A stretch of DNA of 64,000 nucleotides, from the NCBI RefSeq assembly GCF_000002995.4, contig NW_025062478.1:13078001-13142000 (forward strand). The letters run 5' to 3'. The stretch is from Brugia malayi (Eukaryota > Nematoda > Chromadorea > Rhabditida > Onchocercidae). This document shows positions 34,736 through 49,408 of the stretch, in pieces. The notes under the pieces are model-generated. The model made no database searches. It was not told the DNA's origin and saw only the letters and a program-made list of their open reading frames with translations. A program made the position numbers and the translations under genes. How positions within the stretch are numbered: the first letter of the stretch is position 1; the number at the start of each line of letters is the position of its first letter.

Positions 34736-37100
34736 TTATTTACAATTTAAAATTTTGTTTATCAAAAAATTGATAAATAGAAAAAATATTACTAAAATAT
34801 AAATGTGTTATCGATTTTTTTTAATAAATTGGCTGAAGAAAGTGTAAAATTATGAAAGAAAATTTGTATAATTGTTATTAATTTGAAATTTATCCTTATG
34901 ATCTCTATTGATTTGTGTGTGTAATCAATGCAAAACATAAATTATCAATGATTCCTCTTATGCTATCAAAGATTTCTCATAAAATTATCATTTAAGAAAA
35001 ATAAATTAAATTTGTATTTCATAGAAAAATAATGTTTTCCTCTTTTAGTTGAAAAAAAAAAAAGAATTTTTTTATATGTTAATTAAATTTTTTTTAAAAA
35101 AAAACTTATATCTAATAGAGATTAAACTTTGAAATGTTAAAATAAAAAAGAAAAAAAAAAATAAACTTTCATACTCACTTGAATTTATCAATCAAATTAA
35201 TATAAGCAAATGAAGGCAAAAATGTAATTTTCTCTCAAAAAAGAAAAACATCTATTTAATATCTCTGTGACAAAAAAAAACAAACAAAATAAACAAATAA
35301 ATATATAAATGCATAAACAAACAAATAAATAAATAAACAAAACAAACTTTCATTTATTGTTGAAAAATAATCGTAAAATGAATGTAAAATTGAACTAATT
35401 TTTGCTATAAAACTATTTCGTTTTCGATCAAAAAAAAAAAAAAAAACAAAAAAATAAAGAAATAAAGAAACTAAACGTTGAAACTTTTTTTTTGTTTTTG
35501 TTTTGTTTTGTTTAATAGCTCCAAACTACTTGGCTCTTCCTTGGCTCGTCTTGTAACATAGGCTAATTTGATGTATCATCCCTTCATGGCCAAATTTAGC
35601 AAACAATCAAAAGTGTCACCAATGTGACATCTCATGCACACACGCACATACATATTTATTTCATCCTTGAAACTATTTATCCCTGGGGAAATTATTTGTG
35701 AGAAAAGTTGACGAAATGTTGCCTATAACTATTATTATTAGAAAATAAATGTAATATGACCAATGTGTTTGCGTGCATGCGTGCATGCATGCATGCATGT
35801 ATATGCATTAGAAGCACATCTTAATATTTATGAACAATAAATGAATTTAATGAAATAAATTAAATAATGTGAGAAAAGTTGATGAAAAAGTTACCAATGA
35901 CTAATATTTAAATAAAATAATAATACATAAAGTATGTAAAAATTTTTTATTAAATTAAAAAAAAAAATTATATTACATTAAGTTTTTTTTTTTTTTTTTT
36001 TAATGAATTAAATGAATATTTTTTCTTTGTTTTTTTGTTTTATTTTATTTTATTTTATTTTGCTTTTCTTTCCTTTTGTTATAAATTTAATGTAAATGAA
36101 ATTGTTTCTCTTTTTTTTTTTTTTTTGATTAAAAAAATGATAAAAATAAAAAACAAAAAAAAAAAGAAAAGGAAAAGAAAAAAAAGTTCAGATACGTTCA
36201 TTTGATAATACATTTGTCGAAATATTTGTGTACTCTTTTAAGCCATATGGTTTGTTTATTTTTTGTATAACAAAAAAAAGAAGTTTAACAATTTTTTCAA
36301 GAAATCCCACATTCGTTTTAAATAAATGATTGTTTTGTTCATTGATTAATGAATGAGAGGGAGGAAGAAAAGAAAAAAAAAAAGATAAAATAAAATAAAT
36401 TAAATGATTTATTTTTGAATAAAATTTTCAATAAAAAATAATGCGACAAAATTTGTTTACCAAAATGCAAAAAATATATTTTCGTTTTATTTGTAAAAGA
36501 GAGCCAAAAAAATTACTTTGTTTAACATTTATTAAGCATTAATTATTGGTACAAAAAAATTTTTTTTTCCAATCTTTCAATTACAAAAATTTATTAAATT
36601 AATTGCATCAAATATTTCACATTTTTAAATTCATTAATGTTTTTTAAAACATTTGTGCAATAAAAAAGAAAGAAAAAGAAAAAGATTTTTTTCATCGATA
36701 AATATTTTTATCATTTATTAATTTATAATATTAAAATTTCTAAAATTTTTCCATTATATATTGAAAGCAATCAATTTATGATACCATTAATTAATTAATT
36801 TGTTAATTAATTACTAATATTTTTTCATTCGCATTTTTCATTTAATTCTCTGATATTTTCCGTGAAATTATCACAATAAAATTATATTATTCACAAAAAA
36901 AAAGAAAAAAAAAAACTTTTTAATTTTATTTTAAAAAATTGATATATGTAAAATTTATTACAAAATATAATATCAAAATGTTCAAAATCTTTCCAATACA
37001 TTCATTCATCAATCACTTTCTTTAATCCTTCCTCTTCTCTCTCTCTTCCCTCTCTCTCTCCCTCTCTCTCCCTATTACTCTCATAAAACATTTCCTGCAT
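34736..37100. other. Intergenic, no gene seen
   Basis: Homopolymer-rich AT sequence. At 35515-35720 it has a more complex stretch (ACTTGGCTCTTCCTTGGCTC and following) without an open frame of interest. GTGAGAAAAGTTGA(C/T)GAAA recurs at about 35698 and 35870, a small duplication. Confidence 0.5.
35770..35808. repeat. (GCAT)n microsatellite
   Basis: GCGTGCATGCGTGCATGCAT and further GCAT units; the motif is self-complementary. Confidence 0.9.
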
Positions 37101-37104
37101 CATT

Positions 37105-37375
37105 CAAAAAGTCTAAAGCTAGCGCATGCATGCATTAAATTCTATTTTATACATAATGTTACACATTTCCGGTTATGTCAAGAAGTCTAAAGCAATGGAT
37201 GAATGCATGCATGCATGCATGTATTCTATAATTTATATAATTTGAACATGCTGCATGCATTGCATATATCCGATATGTAATGAAAAGCTAAAAGATATTA
37301 AAATTTATATGCATATATTAAATGTAAACGTGTATGTATTACGCTGCAGCACCATGCATGCAAATTGCATCATAT
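37105..37375. repeat. GCATGCAT-rich block with diverged direct repeats
   Basis: AAGTCTAAAGC occurs at 37109 and 37183 (period 74), each followed by a GCATGCATGCAT run (37122, 37204). Further GCATGCAT-type elements lie at about 37250 and 37353. Confidence 0.8.
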
Positions 37376-37489
37376 TACGTCTCATTATGCTAAAAGGCAG
37401 CTCATCCAGATATTAGCTAAATTAAATATGAGACAAACATTTGGTTCTGAAAGATGCAAATAGTAACATAAAGTAAAATTAAACTAATA

Positions 37490-37655
<166 letters not shown>

Positions 37656-37671
37656 TTGCTTATCAATACTA

Positions 37672-37979
37672 TCGCTATTATTGTTTTTGTTACTGACATT
37701 AATAATATTATTGTTGTCGTTATTCTACTATTATTATTTATTAATACTGTTATCATTATTATTATTATTTTTTACTATTAATATTATTATTTACTGTTAT
37801 TTTGTTTATTGTTATTATTATTTATTATTACTATTATCATTGTTATTATTGTTTATTATCATTATGAGTATTAACAGTTTCGTGATTATTATTACTGTCA
37901 TTATTATCATTATTGATTATTATTATTAGTCCCGTTATTATTGTTAATATTATTATTATTAATATTGTCGTTATTACTG

Positions 37980-38020
<41 letters not shown>

Positions 38021-38022
38021 GG
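37672..38022. repeat. (ATT)n degenerate microsatellite, opposite orientation
   Basis: Triplets ATT/GTT/ACT through 350 bases, ending in a pure run of ATT at about 37981-38021. It is complementary to the preceding AAT block. Confidence 0.95.
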
Positions 38023-40350
38023 GAGTTTTTGAATTGCATAAATTTAATAAATCTATTATTATCAACAGATGTAATGAAGATGACATTCTTTAATGCTTCC
38101 ATTACCAAATTTAAACATAATTTGGAGATGCTATTAAATTTGATAAGCCTAATTTCAAAAAGTGTTTACTTTAGATTTGCCAAACTACTGGTTATTACTT
38201 ATATTTACCTTAACCATTAGGAAAATGGTTAGTTTCTACTAATCCATTTTCGTTTCCGCTTCAACGATAACATTTATATGATTAAACATTTGTTACTCAT
38301 TTGATATTAATATCAAAATATTTAAAGTAATAGAAAAAAGGTAAATAAACAAGTGAATAAACAAATATATACCAATAAATGATAATATTAATTAGATCAT
38401 ATTACAAAAAATAAAATAAATAATTGAATAAAGTTACATAATTTAATGTAATAAAGAGTTAATTGATGATTTAAAAAAGAAGAAAGCAAATTATTTTTAT
38501 TCTTGCATATAGAAAAATTATTTAAGAAAATACAAAATTTCTTACTTTATTTATTAAATTCTCACTAATTATTAATTAATACTACTCATACTTAATGATG
38601 ATTTTTAGCATCTAATAAATTATAATAAACAATAATCATTGCAATAAACAAAAAGGATTTTATAGTGTATCCATCAATTAAATTTTGCAAAAATTGTTTC
38701 TATTAATATATCTAAGTTTAAAATGTTTGTAATAAAATCATTTGATGTAAATAAAATATTTCTAACAATTTGACAAATTGATCGATTTTATAATTTTAAT
38801 TTGTTAGCTAAAACATAATAAATTATAATTGGACATGGATTTGAAAGTAATTAAAAGAAGGATGTACAATGCTTTAATAATTCAAAATGCATTTGACAAA
38901 ATGAAATTATGGAAAATATAGCGCATAATCATTTCTAGAAATTTCATTATAAAAATATTTTCTAAAATAATTAGAAAATAATTGAAAAAAAAAATTGTTA
39001 TTAATACCTATATTATATAACATTTAAAAAATTTTTAAAAATATTCAAAAAATAACATTTAAATATATAACATTTAGAAATATTTTATAAATATTAATTT
39101 GCTTATTATTAAATTATAAATATAATTTATTTACATTGTTTATGTGTAATAGAAAATAATTTTTATTTCTATTTTTTCTTTTTATTACTTATTATTCGTT
39201 CTTTACTCAAATTTAATTATTTTATTATTCTTTCATTTGTTTTTTTTTTCTTTTTTGAAATCTAAATCGGAAAGTAATAAATTCATTAATTTAATAACAA
39301 TAATTATAATGATGAAAAAAAAATAGCAGTAATAATAATAAAAGTAGAAAAGAAAAATAAAATTTAAAGATGCAAAAATTTTAAATATTTTGAAAGGAAG
39401 CAAAAAGTTTTCAAAAAAGGAAAGTAAACATTTTGCTTAATTAATATATAATCTTATTTGTTTATTCGACTAAATAAACAAAACAGATTTGATCGATTTT
39501 TTTTTTTTTTTTTATTTCTTTCTTTATCAATGAATTATGTTAATGATTTTAAGTAATAAATAATATCAATAAAAGATAAATGAAAAGATATAATTCTAAA
39601 AAGGCAACAAATAAATCCCAAATATCACATCAATCATTATCAATGATCCTTTCTATTCATGATGGCATTTTAATAAGTAAATGAAAAATTTTGGAGAGAA
39701 ATTAAAATTGTTAAATTGGATTAGTTAATGATGTATTAGTGATAATATCATATTATTATTTAGTGGATGAATCATTCTGATAATTTGTATACATTTTCAA
39801 ATTATATCATTTAAACGGAATAACATTTGCATTATTAGTAAATACTGTAATCAGTAATTCAAATTTTATCATCTTCTCTCTTTTCATCTCTTTCCCTCTC
39901 TCTCCCTCTCTCTCTCTCTCTCACTCATTTCATCTTTTTATTTTTCGTAAAAATTTTTAATAATAAAAACAATTGAAATGATGGATTTTCTTTTTTTACT
40001 GTATTATAATCAATAATTTAATTTATTTAAAAAAAAAAACTTTTAAAATTGATGAAAAAGCAATACTTTTAACGATTAGTACCTACGAATAAAACGAATA
40101 AAATGTTGAACTTAGATTATTATCATTTTTATCAAGTCTTCTCTTCTTATCAATGCTGCCTTATCAGACTTATCAAAATTTTCATACCAGTTCATTGAAT
40201 AATAACCAGTATGCTTATGAGTAGTTTTATTTCTTATCATTTCAATGGATCATAAAATGCTACTAATATTAATATGCATTTTAACAGGTCGTATTAAAAT
40301 ATTCTTATCAACTTTAACAAATAAAATTATATTTAAATTAAAACTTGCAC
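38023..40350. other. Intergenic, no gene seen
   Basis: A 63-codon plus-strand frame from 38029 has no recognisable similarity and is probably chance. Other content: a (CT)n tract at about 39895-39923 and A/T runs. Confidence 0.5.
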
Positions 40351-40357
40351 GACACAA

Positions 40358-40431
40358 CGATAATGATAACAATGATAATGATGATAATGACGACAACAAT
40401 AATAATAATGGTAATAATAATAATAATAATG

Positions 40432-40522
<91 letters not shown>
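40358..40522. repeat. (GATAAT)n to pure (AAT)n microsatellite
   Basis: Degenerate GAT/AAC/AAT triplets pass into a pure AAT run of about 85 bases. One frame reads poly-Asn with a 33-residue unique N-terminal lead, treated as an artefact. Confidence 0.95.
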
Positions 40523-40524
<2 letters not shown>

Positions 40525-43500
40525 TTATAAACAATATTTATACAATTTAATTTATTTATTTTATTATATCATATTTAAATGTTTTTCAAAATATTATATG
40601 AAAAAAAAAAATTGAAATAAGAGCAAATTATGATTTAAATAACATAATGATAATGAAAACAATCTAATAATCTATATAACCAAATGATAATAATGATAAC
40701 AACTTATCACATATAAATACAAAATTGTATAAAAAATACAACGAAATAATATTTTATTTTACTATTCTATAAAATATTTAGAGTAATAATATTTGCTAAA
40801 TAAATATTTTAAAAGGAAATAAAAGAAATTAAAATGCGAATAATTTAATTTAAATATTATAAAATGAGCTAAAAAAAAAAGAAAAACAAGTGGTTTTCTT
40901 TTTCTTCCATTTTTTATGTTCAAAAAAACATTCTGCAAAAAATAAATAAATGAAATTGTCAGGTGTCAACTTTAATGTCATTTATTTGTGACAAAAACTC
41001 AAATTGATAGTAATATATTTTATTGTATTTAGCTGTTTATTTGTTTATTCAAAATATTTGATAAAAATTTTCCATTTTAATTATAATAATTTCTTTTTCT
41101 CTGTATTTAATGTAATTTAAAATGGGAAACAATAATATATTATCATTTTATTATCAATCGTTGTTTAAATTTTAAAATTTATTAATTCAATAAGACGAAT
41201 TAAAGTTTTATTTGCAAAAAAAAAAAAAAAAAATTCAAGACTGAGAATAAATTGGAGCAAATAAAAAAGTAAAAAAAACTTTGAACTATTTCGAATATTA
41301 GTAATACATTCATTTTATATATGGTATTTAAGTAATTAAGATAAGTAATAAATTATTTAAGTATTAGCAAACTTAAAATACATGATAAACTATAATAAAT
41401 TTAATCAACTCTAACAAATAATTTAAGAAATGAAAATGAAGAAATGAATTAAAAAAAGTAAAACTGAAAGAAAGGAATTAAAAAAAAAAAAAGTAAAAAG
41501 ATGATAAATCAAAATGAAACATAAATTATTCAGAATTAAATTAACAATTTAAAATATAAAATGTAAAATTTCAAATAAAAAGTACAAAAAATAGAAGAAA
41601 AAAAAAATTCATAAAAACAAACAAAACAAGAAAATCAAAAATAATACTTAAAAACTTTTTTTCTTTTCTTAATACTTCTTTTTTTTTCAAAGATTTTAAA
41701 TCAAATGTTGAAAATTTAAAATAAAATTGTAGTTTTTTTTTTTTTTAATCAGAAAATTCTACTTTTTTTTTTTAAAAAAAAAGGAAAAAAGAATTGATAA
41801 ATTCTTTTGTTTCTTTATTTTAGGGTTTAAAAAAGTTCTTTCAAAAATTTAATGAATGAACAAAAATTTGACCATTTGATCTTTCTTATAAACATTTTAA
41901 CAAAATCGGAGCGAAAAAAAAAAAAAAAAAAAGAAAAAAAGTTGTAATTGAAACATTTATATTTTAAATTAGCGACAATTTCCACTTTATCATTTCTACT
42001 GCAATCAGTGTATTTCGTATTTTAAAATTTCATTCAAAAATAATTGCTCCAAAAAAAAAAAAGAAAAAAAGAAAACGAATAAATAAATAAAAGTAAAATA
42101 AATAAAAAATGAAAAAGAAAAAAAGAAAAAGGTAAAAAAATAAATATCTTTTTTAAAATAATAACTAATATAATAAATTGACGAAGTGAGAAAATGAAAA
42201 CTTTCTTCTCTCTCTCTCTCTTTCTCTATCCCTCTCTCTCTCTTCCTTTTTTTTCCTATCCTAATGATAGTAAAGTAAAATAAGTAATAAAAAATTTAAA
42301 ATGAAAAAAAAAAAGGTAGTAGAAATGAAGCAAAGAGCAAAGAAATGAAAATTGAAAAACCGGTTTTCCTGAAAATTTATATGAACGAAAAAAAAAAAAA
42401 GAAAAAGCAATTCATTAAATTGAATTAACTATAGTATTACCACTTTTTTTTTAAAAAAAAAAAAAAGTAGCTAGTTTTTAATTTCATTAAAACAGGAAAA
42501 TCAAAAATGAGAAGAAAGAAATGAAAGATTTGAAAAAAAAAAAAAATTTTTTTTAAAAAAAGAAAACAAAAATTGAAAAAGAAAAGATGACGAATACATT
42601 ATCAACAAAGTTGTTTTTTTTTCTCTCTCTCTCTCTTTCTTTCTCTCTCTCTCTCATTTTTTCTCGTTTTTTTTTTTTTTTTTTTTTTTTTTTTTCAAAG
42701 GTAATTTAAAAAACAGGTAGAGATGACATTTTGTTAATTTTTTTTTTTTGATAAAATTAATTTTGGAAAAATTTGAAAGGCAATTATATATGAAAGAGGT
42801 AAGTAATGATAATATTAAAAATGAATTTTGTTATAATTTATAGTATGCTTTTTTAATTCGATTAATTTTACTTACTTACTTAATTAATTAATTAATTACA
42901 AGAAATTATATTGATTAATTTATCTGTTTTAATTTCTATGAAAATTTTTTTTTCTATTTTGTAAAATATTTAGTCTTTGCCGTGAAAGCTTTGAAAGTGA
43001 AATCGTAAATAATTAATTAATTTAATAAATACTCAAATACATTTGAAATTTGAACAATATCATTTAGTAATAGAAAATTAAATTTTATTACTATAAATTT
43101 AACATTTATTACTGATTATTAATGAATTAATGATAATATATCAAAAATTTTAGAATGAAATATGCTAAAATTCTTTGATCAAATTAGATTATTTAATTCG
43201 TTGTTTCTTTCCTAAATTAATTAATTAATTCAATTAACAATTTACTCAATTAATTAATAATTAAAATTTAAAATATTTTTTTTAGCTATTATTAATATTT
43301 TTTAAAAAATAAAGAAAAACTTTCACTTATAAAATTTATCATAAAAAAAAAAATTACTCATCAAATAAAATATTTAAATATATTATTTGAATTTCTGTGA
43401 AATATTAAGCAATACTATTGCATTTCATTATTGAAATGTTTATCAGTGATTAAGAAATACACTGATAAGAAGTTATCAGTATATGATTAAACTTCTAATT

Positions 43501-46500
43501 CAATGATCATTGATCAAAATAACAATCAATTAAATATGATTTATGTGAATAAATAGAAAATATTAACTATTTGTTGATTTATAAATTTCATTACTGTCAA
43601 CAAAACAAGAAAAACAATAAATAAAAAAAAAAAGAAATTTTAAAAAGAAACAAAAAATAAAATAAAAATTGAAAAAAAAAACATTTAATTGTTTAATTAA
43701 TAGTTATAAAATTTAATCCATTTTTTTCAAACCTTACATTATTTATTCTAATACAAAGTAAATTAATTCAATTTTTCATTTTTACTTTAATATTAAAATT
43801 ATTAAATGAAAATTGTAAAATTTTAACGAAATGCTCAAATATTACATTTTTTTTTTTCTTTTTTGAAAAATGAAATTTAATTTAAAAAAAAAAAGCTTTC
43901 CACAAAAAAATAAACGATTAATTATTTGATGAATCATTGAAATATATATATTTTTGCTGATTTCAATTTAATTAATTTTTCTTTGCTTTTTTTTTTTCAA
44001 AAGCACTCAAAGTAATTTAAAATTAAATATATGAAAATAATTATTATCAATTACAAATGATAATATTAACTGTGATAATAGATTGTTAGATTGAAAAGAG
44101 TAATTCAATTTTTTTTAAAAAAAAAGAAAAGAAAAGAAAGAAAATATCAAAATTTTGTAAAAAGATTATATGCATATGAAAAATGGTTTAATATATTTAT
44201 TTAACTTTAATAAATTTATTTAGTATTTCCACCACCCAAAAAAAAACAAAAAAAAATTCTTATCAAAAAAATCAATTTGATTGATCAATTTTGCCCAATT
44301 ATAGAGCAAAATAAATTATGCGCGTAAAATGTTAAGAAAAAATTAATTTAAAATATTTGTTTAATTAAAATAAAAAAATCTTTTAATATTTTTATCTTAA
44401 ATCAAAATTTATAATTTTATTTTATGAAGAATAAATTGTATAGAAATTAAATGATCAAAATTTAAATGTTTTACAAAAATTTTATCACTCGTACAACAAC
44501 ATTTTTGATTTAATTAGCTCGGCTAATTAGTTTGCTAATTAATTAATTAGTTAATTAATTAAATAAGTTCGCATATCTTTGAACTAAGCAATTGATTGCT
44601 ATTGTTTTGAATTGATCAATTGTAACTGACAAACGAGAATTTTTGACTCATTCCGATTTTATGGCTATTTTGAAACGAACAGTATTAATAGCCTAAAATT
44701 TGATTCTATAATGAAAATAGAAAATAAAAATTAGTAATAATTAATAGAAACTAAATTTTATTATATTTCATACATTTACTGTTTAAATAAAAATGCAAAA
44801 CTTTCAAAATTTCTTAAAGTGAAAAAATCTAAAAAAAAAAAAAAAAAAAATTGATGAAAATTTAAAATTCAAAAAGAAAATTTCTTTTTTATTGCTATAC
44901 ATAGTTTGTTTTCTTTTTGAATTAGAAGCAGTAAATTTGAATTTTACATTTTTGGACAAAAAAGGAGAAAAAAAAAAAAACGATTGAAAATTTCCATTCT
45001 TTTTTTCCTCGTAACTAAATTGAATAAAATTTAAATTTGAAATAAATTTTTCAAATTTAGAAAAATAAATTATAATTACTAATGAATTTATTCACAATTA
45101 CAAATCATAATTAAAAATCATAGATTAAATGAAAAGAAAAATTATTTTATTTTAAGGAAAATTTATTTTAATCATTTATAATAAAAGATAAAAAAATTAA
45201 ATGAAAATTTGTTTTAAAAATTTCAATTATTAATAAAAAAATGATTATTAAGTTGTAAATTTTAATTTAATTCTTTATAAAATAGCAAATATTTAGCAAA
45301 ACAAATTCACTCTTTAATCTTCATTAATTTTAATGTTTATTTGTTTATTGTTTATTGCTAAACATATAAACACAATAATAAACTCTCAGAGAACCTTTGT
45401 TATATACACACTAATTAAAATTTATGTGATGGAAACATTAACATAAACAATAAACATATACCACAATAAGCATTTCTAATCATTCTAAATGATCTTATTC
45501 GCTGTTAATAGTTAATGATGACAACAATAATGACCTTTTAAATGACCTTTTAAAGCATTACTAAATTATTTTTAACCTTTTTAAGCCTTGTCAATTTATT
45601 TCCCTTTTCTCGTTTTTCTTTTTCTCATTCAATTTTTAAATTCATATATTAATTATTAAATTAAAATTATTTATTCATAGATGCATAATATTTAAATTAT
45701 ATTACTTTGCTTAATCAAATGCACATGGTTTATTGTTATGCAAATTTACTAAATTCAAATTTGGTAATTAATTTAAGAATTTGAAAAAATGAAAGTTAGA
45801 AAGTTATTTCGAAGAATTATTAATAATTTATTGAATTTTTTAAAAGTAATAAAAAAAATTGAACAAATTATAATATAAATTAGCTAAATAAAGCATTTCT
45901 TTTTTCTTTTTCTTTTCTTTTTTGATAATTTAAAAACGGAAATGAAAAAATATTGTAAAATTTAAAGAAATGAAATAAAAATTGAGCCATACATTGCGTA
46001 GGCTTAATAAAATAAATAAATTTTAAAAGATATTTTTAAAAAGCATTTAAAATATATTTTTTTTAAAAAAAAATGGAAATGAATAACAGAAATTGAATAA
46101 TAAAATTACATAATAGAAATAAAATAATAATAATAATATTTGAATTGTTGCTAAATTAATTAAAATTCAAATTTAATTCATTCAGCAAATATAAATTCCA
46201 AAAAAAGGAAAAAATCCCTAAAATAGTAAATAATTTACCAAATTGCAAATTATAATTTAATATTTTCAAAAGCATAAATTTTTGCAAATACAAATTTAAT
46301 ATTTAAATATAGCATTAACCCACAAACTTTTATGTAAATTAGTTGTTTTAGCATAAGAGAAGAAATAATTTCGGTTTTTAATTTAGAAATTTTCATCTCC
46401 AATAATTTATTTTTTATTCCTACAAATTGAAATATAATAAAAATTTAAAGCTATTATTTAAAATTACCTTATAAATGCATATTTGCTTGCATCAAGAATG

Positions 46501-48780
46501 TCTTTAAAATTATTTCCAATACTTTTAAATTATAAATTCAATTTTTTTTAACAAAAAAAAAAACATCTTTTTCCGTCTTTTTCAATTCTTTTTCTTTTAT
46601 TCATCTTTAAAAATTAGTAAATTATCAGAATGAAAATTTTAACAGATTAAAATGAAAAATGTCATTTCAAATTAGTTTAACTCTTTTTTTCATTTTTTTT
46701 TTTTTTTTAGCTGAAAATGCAAAACAAAAAAAATTTGAAATCGCTAACATTCATTATTATTCATTTTCAGAATGATCAAAAAAGAAAAGAAAAAAATTCA
46801 TTTTATCAAATTAGAACTGAGAAAAGAAAAAGATGAAAAATTCGTTTTGAAAATTGAAAATAAAACTTTTTAAAATGCATACAAAAAAAAAAAAAAAAAC
46901 GTTTCAAAATTTTAGAAGGAGCATTTTAAGAATAAATTAATGATTTTTTGTCCTTTTTCTTTTCAAATGATAATTTCATTAAATATTATCATCAATTAAT
47001 AATTAAAAACAAAAACAAAAAAAATTAAATTTTGAATTTTAATTAAAAAAATAATTCATTATCTTTGCACATTTAAATTATTATCTAAAAAAAAAATTTA
47101 ATTAATTAATTTTGCTCTTCTTCGTTCTTTTTTCTTTCAAATAATTATCAATTAATTATGAAATAATCATACTTTAAATATAATCAACATTTGATAAATA
47201 AAAAAAAAAAAAGAAACAAAAAAAAATGATTAAAAAAAGCTACATTTTATCATCTTATCAAAGATTACTTACTTACTTACTTACCTACCTACTTACTTAC
47301 TTGTGATAAACTCGATTTTATCATTTAATCAAAATTAGTGTTTACTTAATTTCATTTTTCAATATATTATTTCATACAATGGAATGATTGAAATGAAAGA
47401 AAGTATTAATGCATTTAGCAAAGTGAAAAATTTTTGTATTTCAAATTAATAAATATTTCAAAAAAAAAAATTCGTCGTTTTTTTAAAAGAAAAAAAAAAA
47501 AAAAACGAAAAAACGTTGTAAATTTTTCCATCCATAAATTAACGTGAAAAAAATGAAAGAATCACATCATCGATAAAAGAAAATATTTAAAAAATTTTAC
47601 ATTAAAATTGAAGATTTAAAAAATGATAATTTTTAAATTTTTTTTTTTTTTTTTTTTTTTACTAATGCAATATTATATCGAATTATAGAAAAAATAGTAA
47701 TAATAAGAATTTTTTTATACATAACAGTAATATCATTTTAATTAATTAATTTTGCAAATTTGATTAATTAAATTTTTGCAATTAATTTAGCTTAAAATAA
47801 GAATGATTAAATTAAAATTTTATTCAGTTTTCTTTTTCTTTTTTTTTAAAAAAAAAAAGCAAAGAAACTCTATTTTCTGCTGTTTCTTATCCATGATATA
47901 TTATACTTAAATTATATTTATAATCTATATACATATAAATTTTTTTTTATATTTGTAATTTTATATTAATTTATAAAAATTATATTTATAATCTCAAAAA
48001 CAAAAAAAAAAAAAAATTTTTATAAGTTATTAATAGCTATAATGTAAAATTTTAGAAATTTTATAGAATAATTGAAACATTTAGTAATAAAAGCTCAAAA
48101 ATTTTAAGCTTATCAAATTCTTTAAGACATTGTTAATATTACATTAATACTCGAAGATATAAAATGTTTGAATAATTTAAACTTTCCTTCTTAAAACTAT
48201 CATTTTAAAATTTAAAATATTCTTAAAACATTTTCACTTTAATCAAATTTCTTTCTCTTCCTTCCTTCACATCATCATATTCCCTCTCTCTTTTTCCCTC
48301 CCTCCCTCTCTCTCTCTCTCTCTCTCTTTGTTATTTTGTAATCATTTTGAAGAGAAAACTTCGATAAAATGACACCATTTAGACATTTGCGCTAAAAAAT
48401 ACATTGTTGATATTATCAGCGAAAAATTTTTTTTTTCTTACTTAAAATATATTAACAAATTTTGCTGCACTATTTTTCTTCCTATCTTTCCCTCCCTCTC
48501 TCTCTCTCTCCCTCTCTCTCCATTTTTGTCCTTTGTCATTTCAATTGTAGAAAATATTCGATCATTTACTTAGAGTGAAAATAAAAAAGAAAAAAAAACA
48601 AAAACAAAAACAAAGTCTAAAACAATAAAATATTAAAATAAACGATCAATCGAATCTCTTTCCAAAGTTAAAAGTAAGTTTGAAATATTATTTTTCGCAT
48701 ATTTATTTGTTTATATTTTCCTCAGTAAAAAAAAAAATAAATAAATAAAAGTAAGAATAAACAATAAAGCCAATGGGAGG
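40523..48780. other. Intergenic, no gene seen
   Basis: The most AT-extreme part of the window. Homopolymers dominate, with a 29-base T run (42667-42695), (CT)n at about 42209-42242, 42622-42655, 48300-48328 and 48490-48520, TAATTAATTAAT clusters, and an (ACTT)n/(ACCT) tract at 47267-47302. No exon-like segment noticed. Confidence 0.5.
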
Positions 48781-48800
48781 AAGAAGGAATGTATATATTT

Positions 48801-49100
48801 AAGCCTTATATGCATATATTTAGTTGCACATATCTTGGCCTTATTGTATATGCTTAGGCCTTATATGTACACATATTTAAGCCTTATATGCATATATTTA
48901 GTTGCACATATCTTGGCCTTATTGTATATGCTTAGGCCTTATATGTACACATATTTAAGCCTTATATGTGCACATTTAAGCGCTTATGCACTTAATCATT
49001 TAGGCCTTGCATTTACAAATATGAATGCCTTATATACATGTACATTTAGGCCTTTTATGTACATTTCTAGGCCTTATATTCATATTTATATGCTAGGCTC
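48801..49100. repeat. 78-bp tandem repeat plus decayed TTAGGCCTTATATG array
   Basis: Two identical 78-base copies (48801-48878, 48879-48956) followed by diverged shorter units. Each 78-mer itself contains three to four AGGCCTTAT/TGGCCTTAT submotifs about 19-20 bases apart. The TTAGGC inside TTAGGCCTTATATG resembles a nematode telomere unit only by chance, since no tandem TTAGGC array is present. Confidence 0.9.
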
Positions 49101-49315
49101 ATTATTATAATATGATAATATGCTATTATTATTGCTTCTACTTCTTTTCATCACAATTGATAGTAATTAAAGAGAGTCGATGGGAAAATATATGCAACTG
49201 ATTTGAGTAATTGATGAATATTTATTTGAAATTTGAAAAGAAAAAAGAAAAAAAAAATTCAGTTTAACTCGATGATAATAATATGATTAAATATTTTAAT
49301 AAAACCTTTTAAAAG

Positions 49316-49408
49316 TATTATCATTTCAGAAAAATTTTTATTAATTTTAAAATTTGCACAAAAAAAAGTTCATTTTTTTTTTTTAATTATTTTTCTGAAA
49401 TGATAATA
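49316..49408. repeat. Perfect 20-bp inverted repeat with 53-base loop
   Basis: TATTATCATTTCAGAAAAAT (49316-49335) is the exact reverse complement of 49389-49408. The arms include non-repetitive TCATTTCAG. The spacer is A/T-rich with internal A-run/T-run pairing. It may be a foldback (MITE-like) relic or a small-RNA hairpin. Confidence 0.85.

Noticed and set aside
48801..49100. Telomere-like TTAGGC words
   Set aside because: They occur only within TTAGGCCTTATATG units and never as tandem TTAGGC, so an interstitial nematode-type telomere is not supported.
48835..49110. 91-codon MLRPYMYTYLSLI-repeat frame
   Set aside because: It is the translation of the 78-base tandem repeat; divergence of the outer units shows no codon-level constraint.
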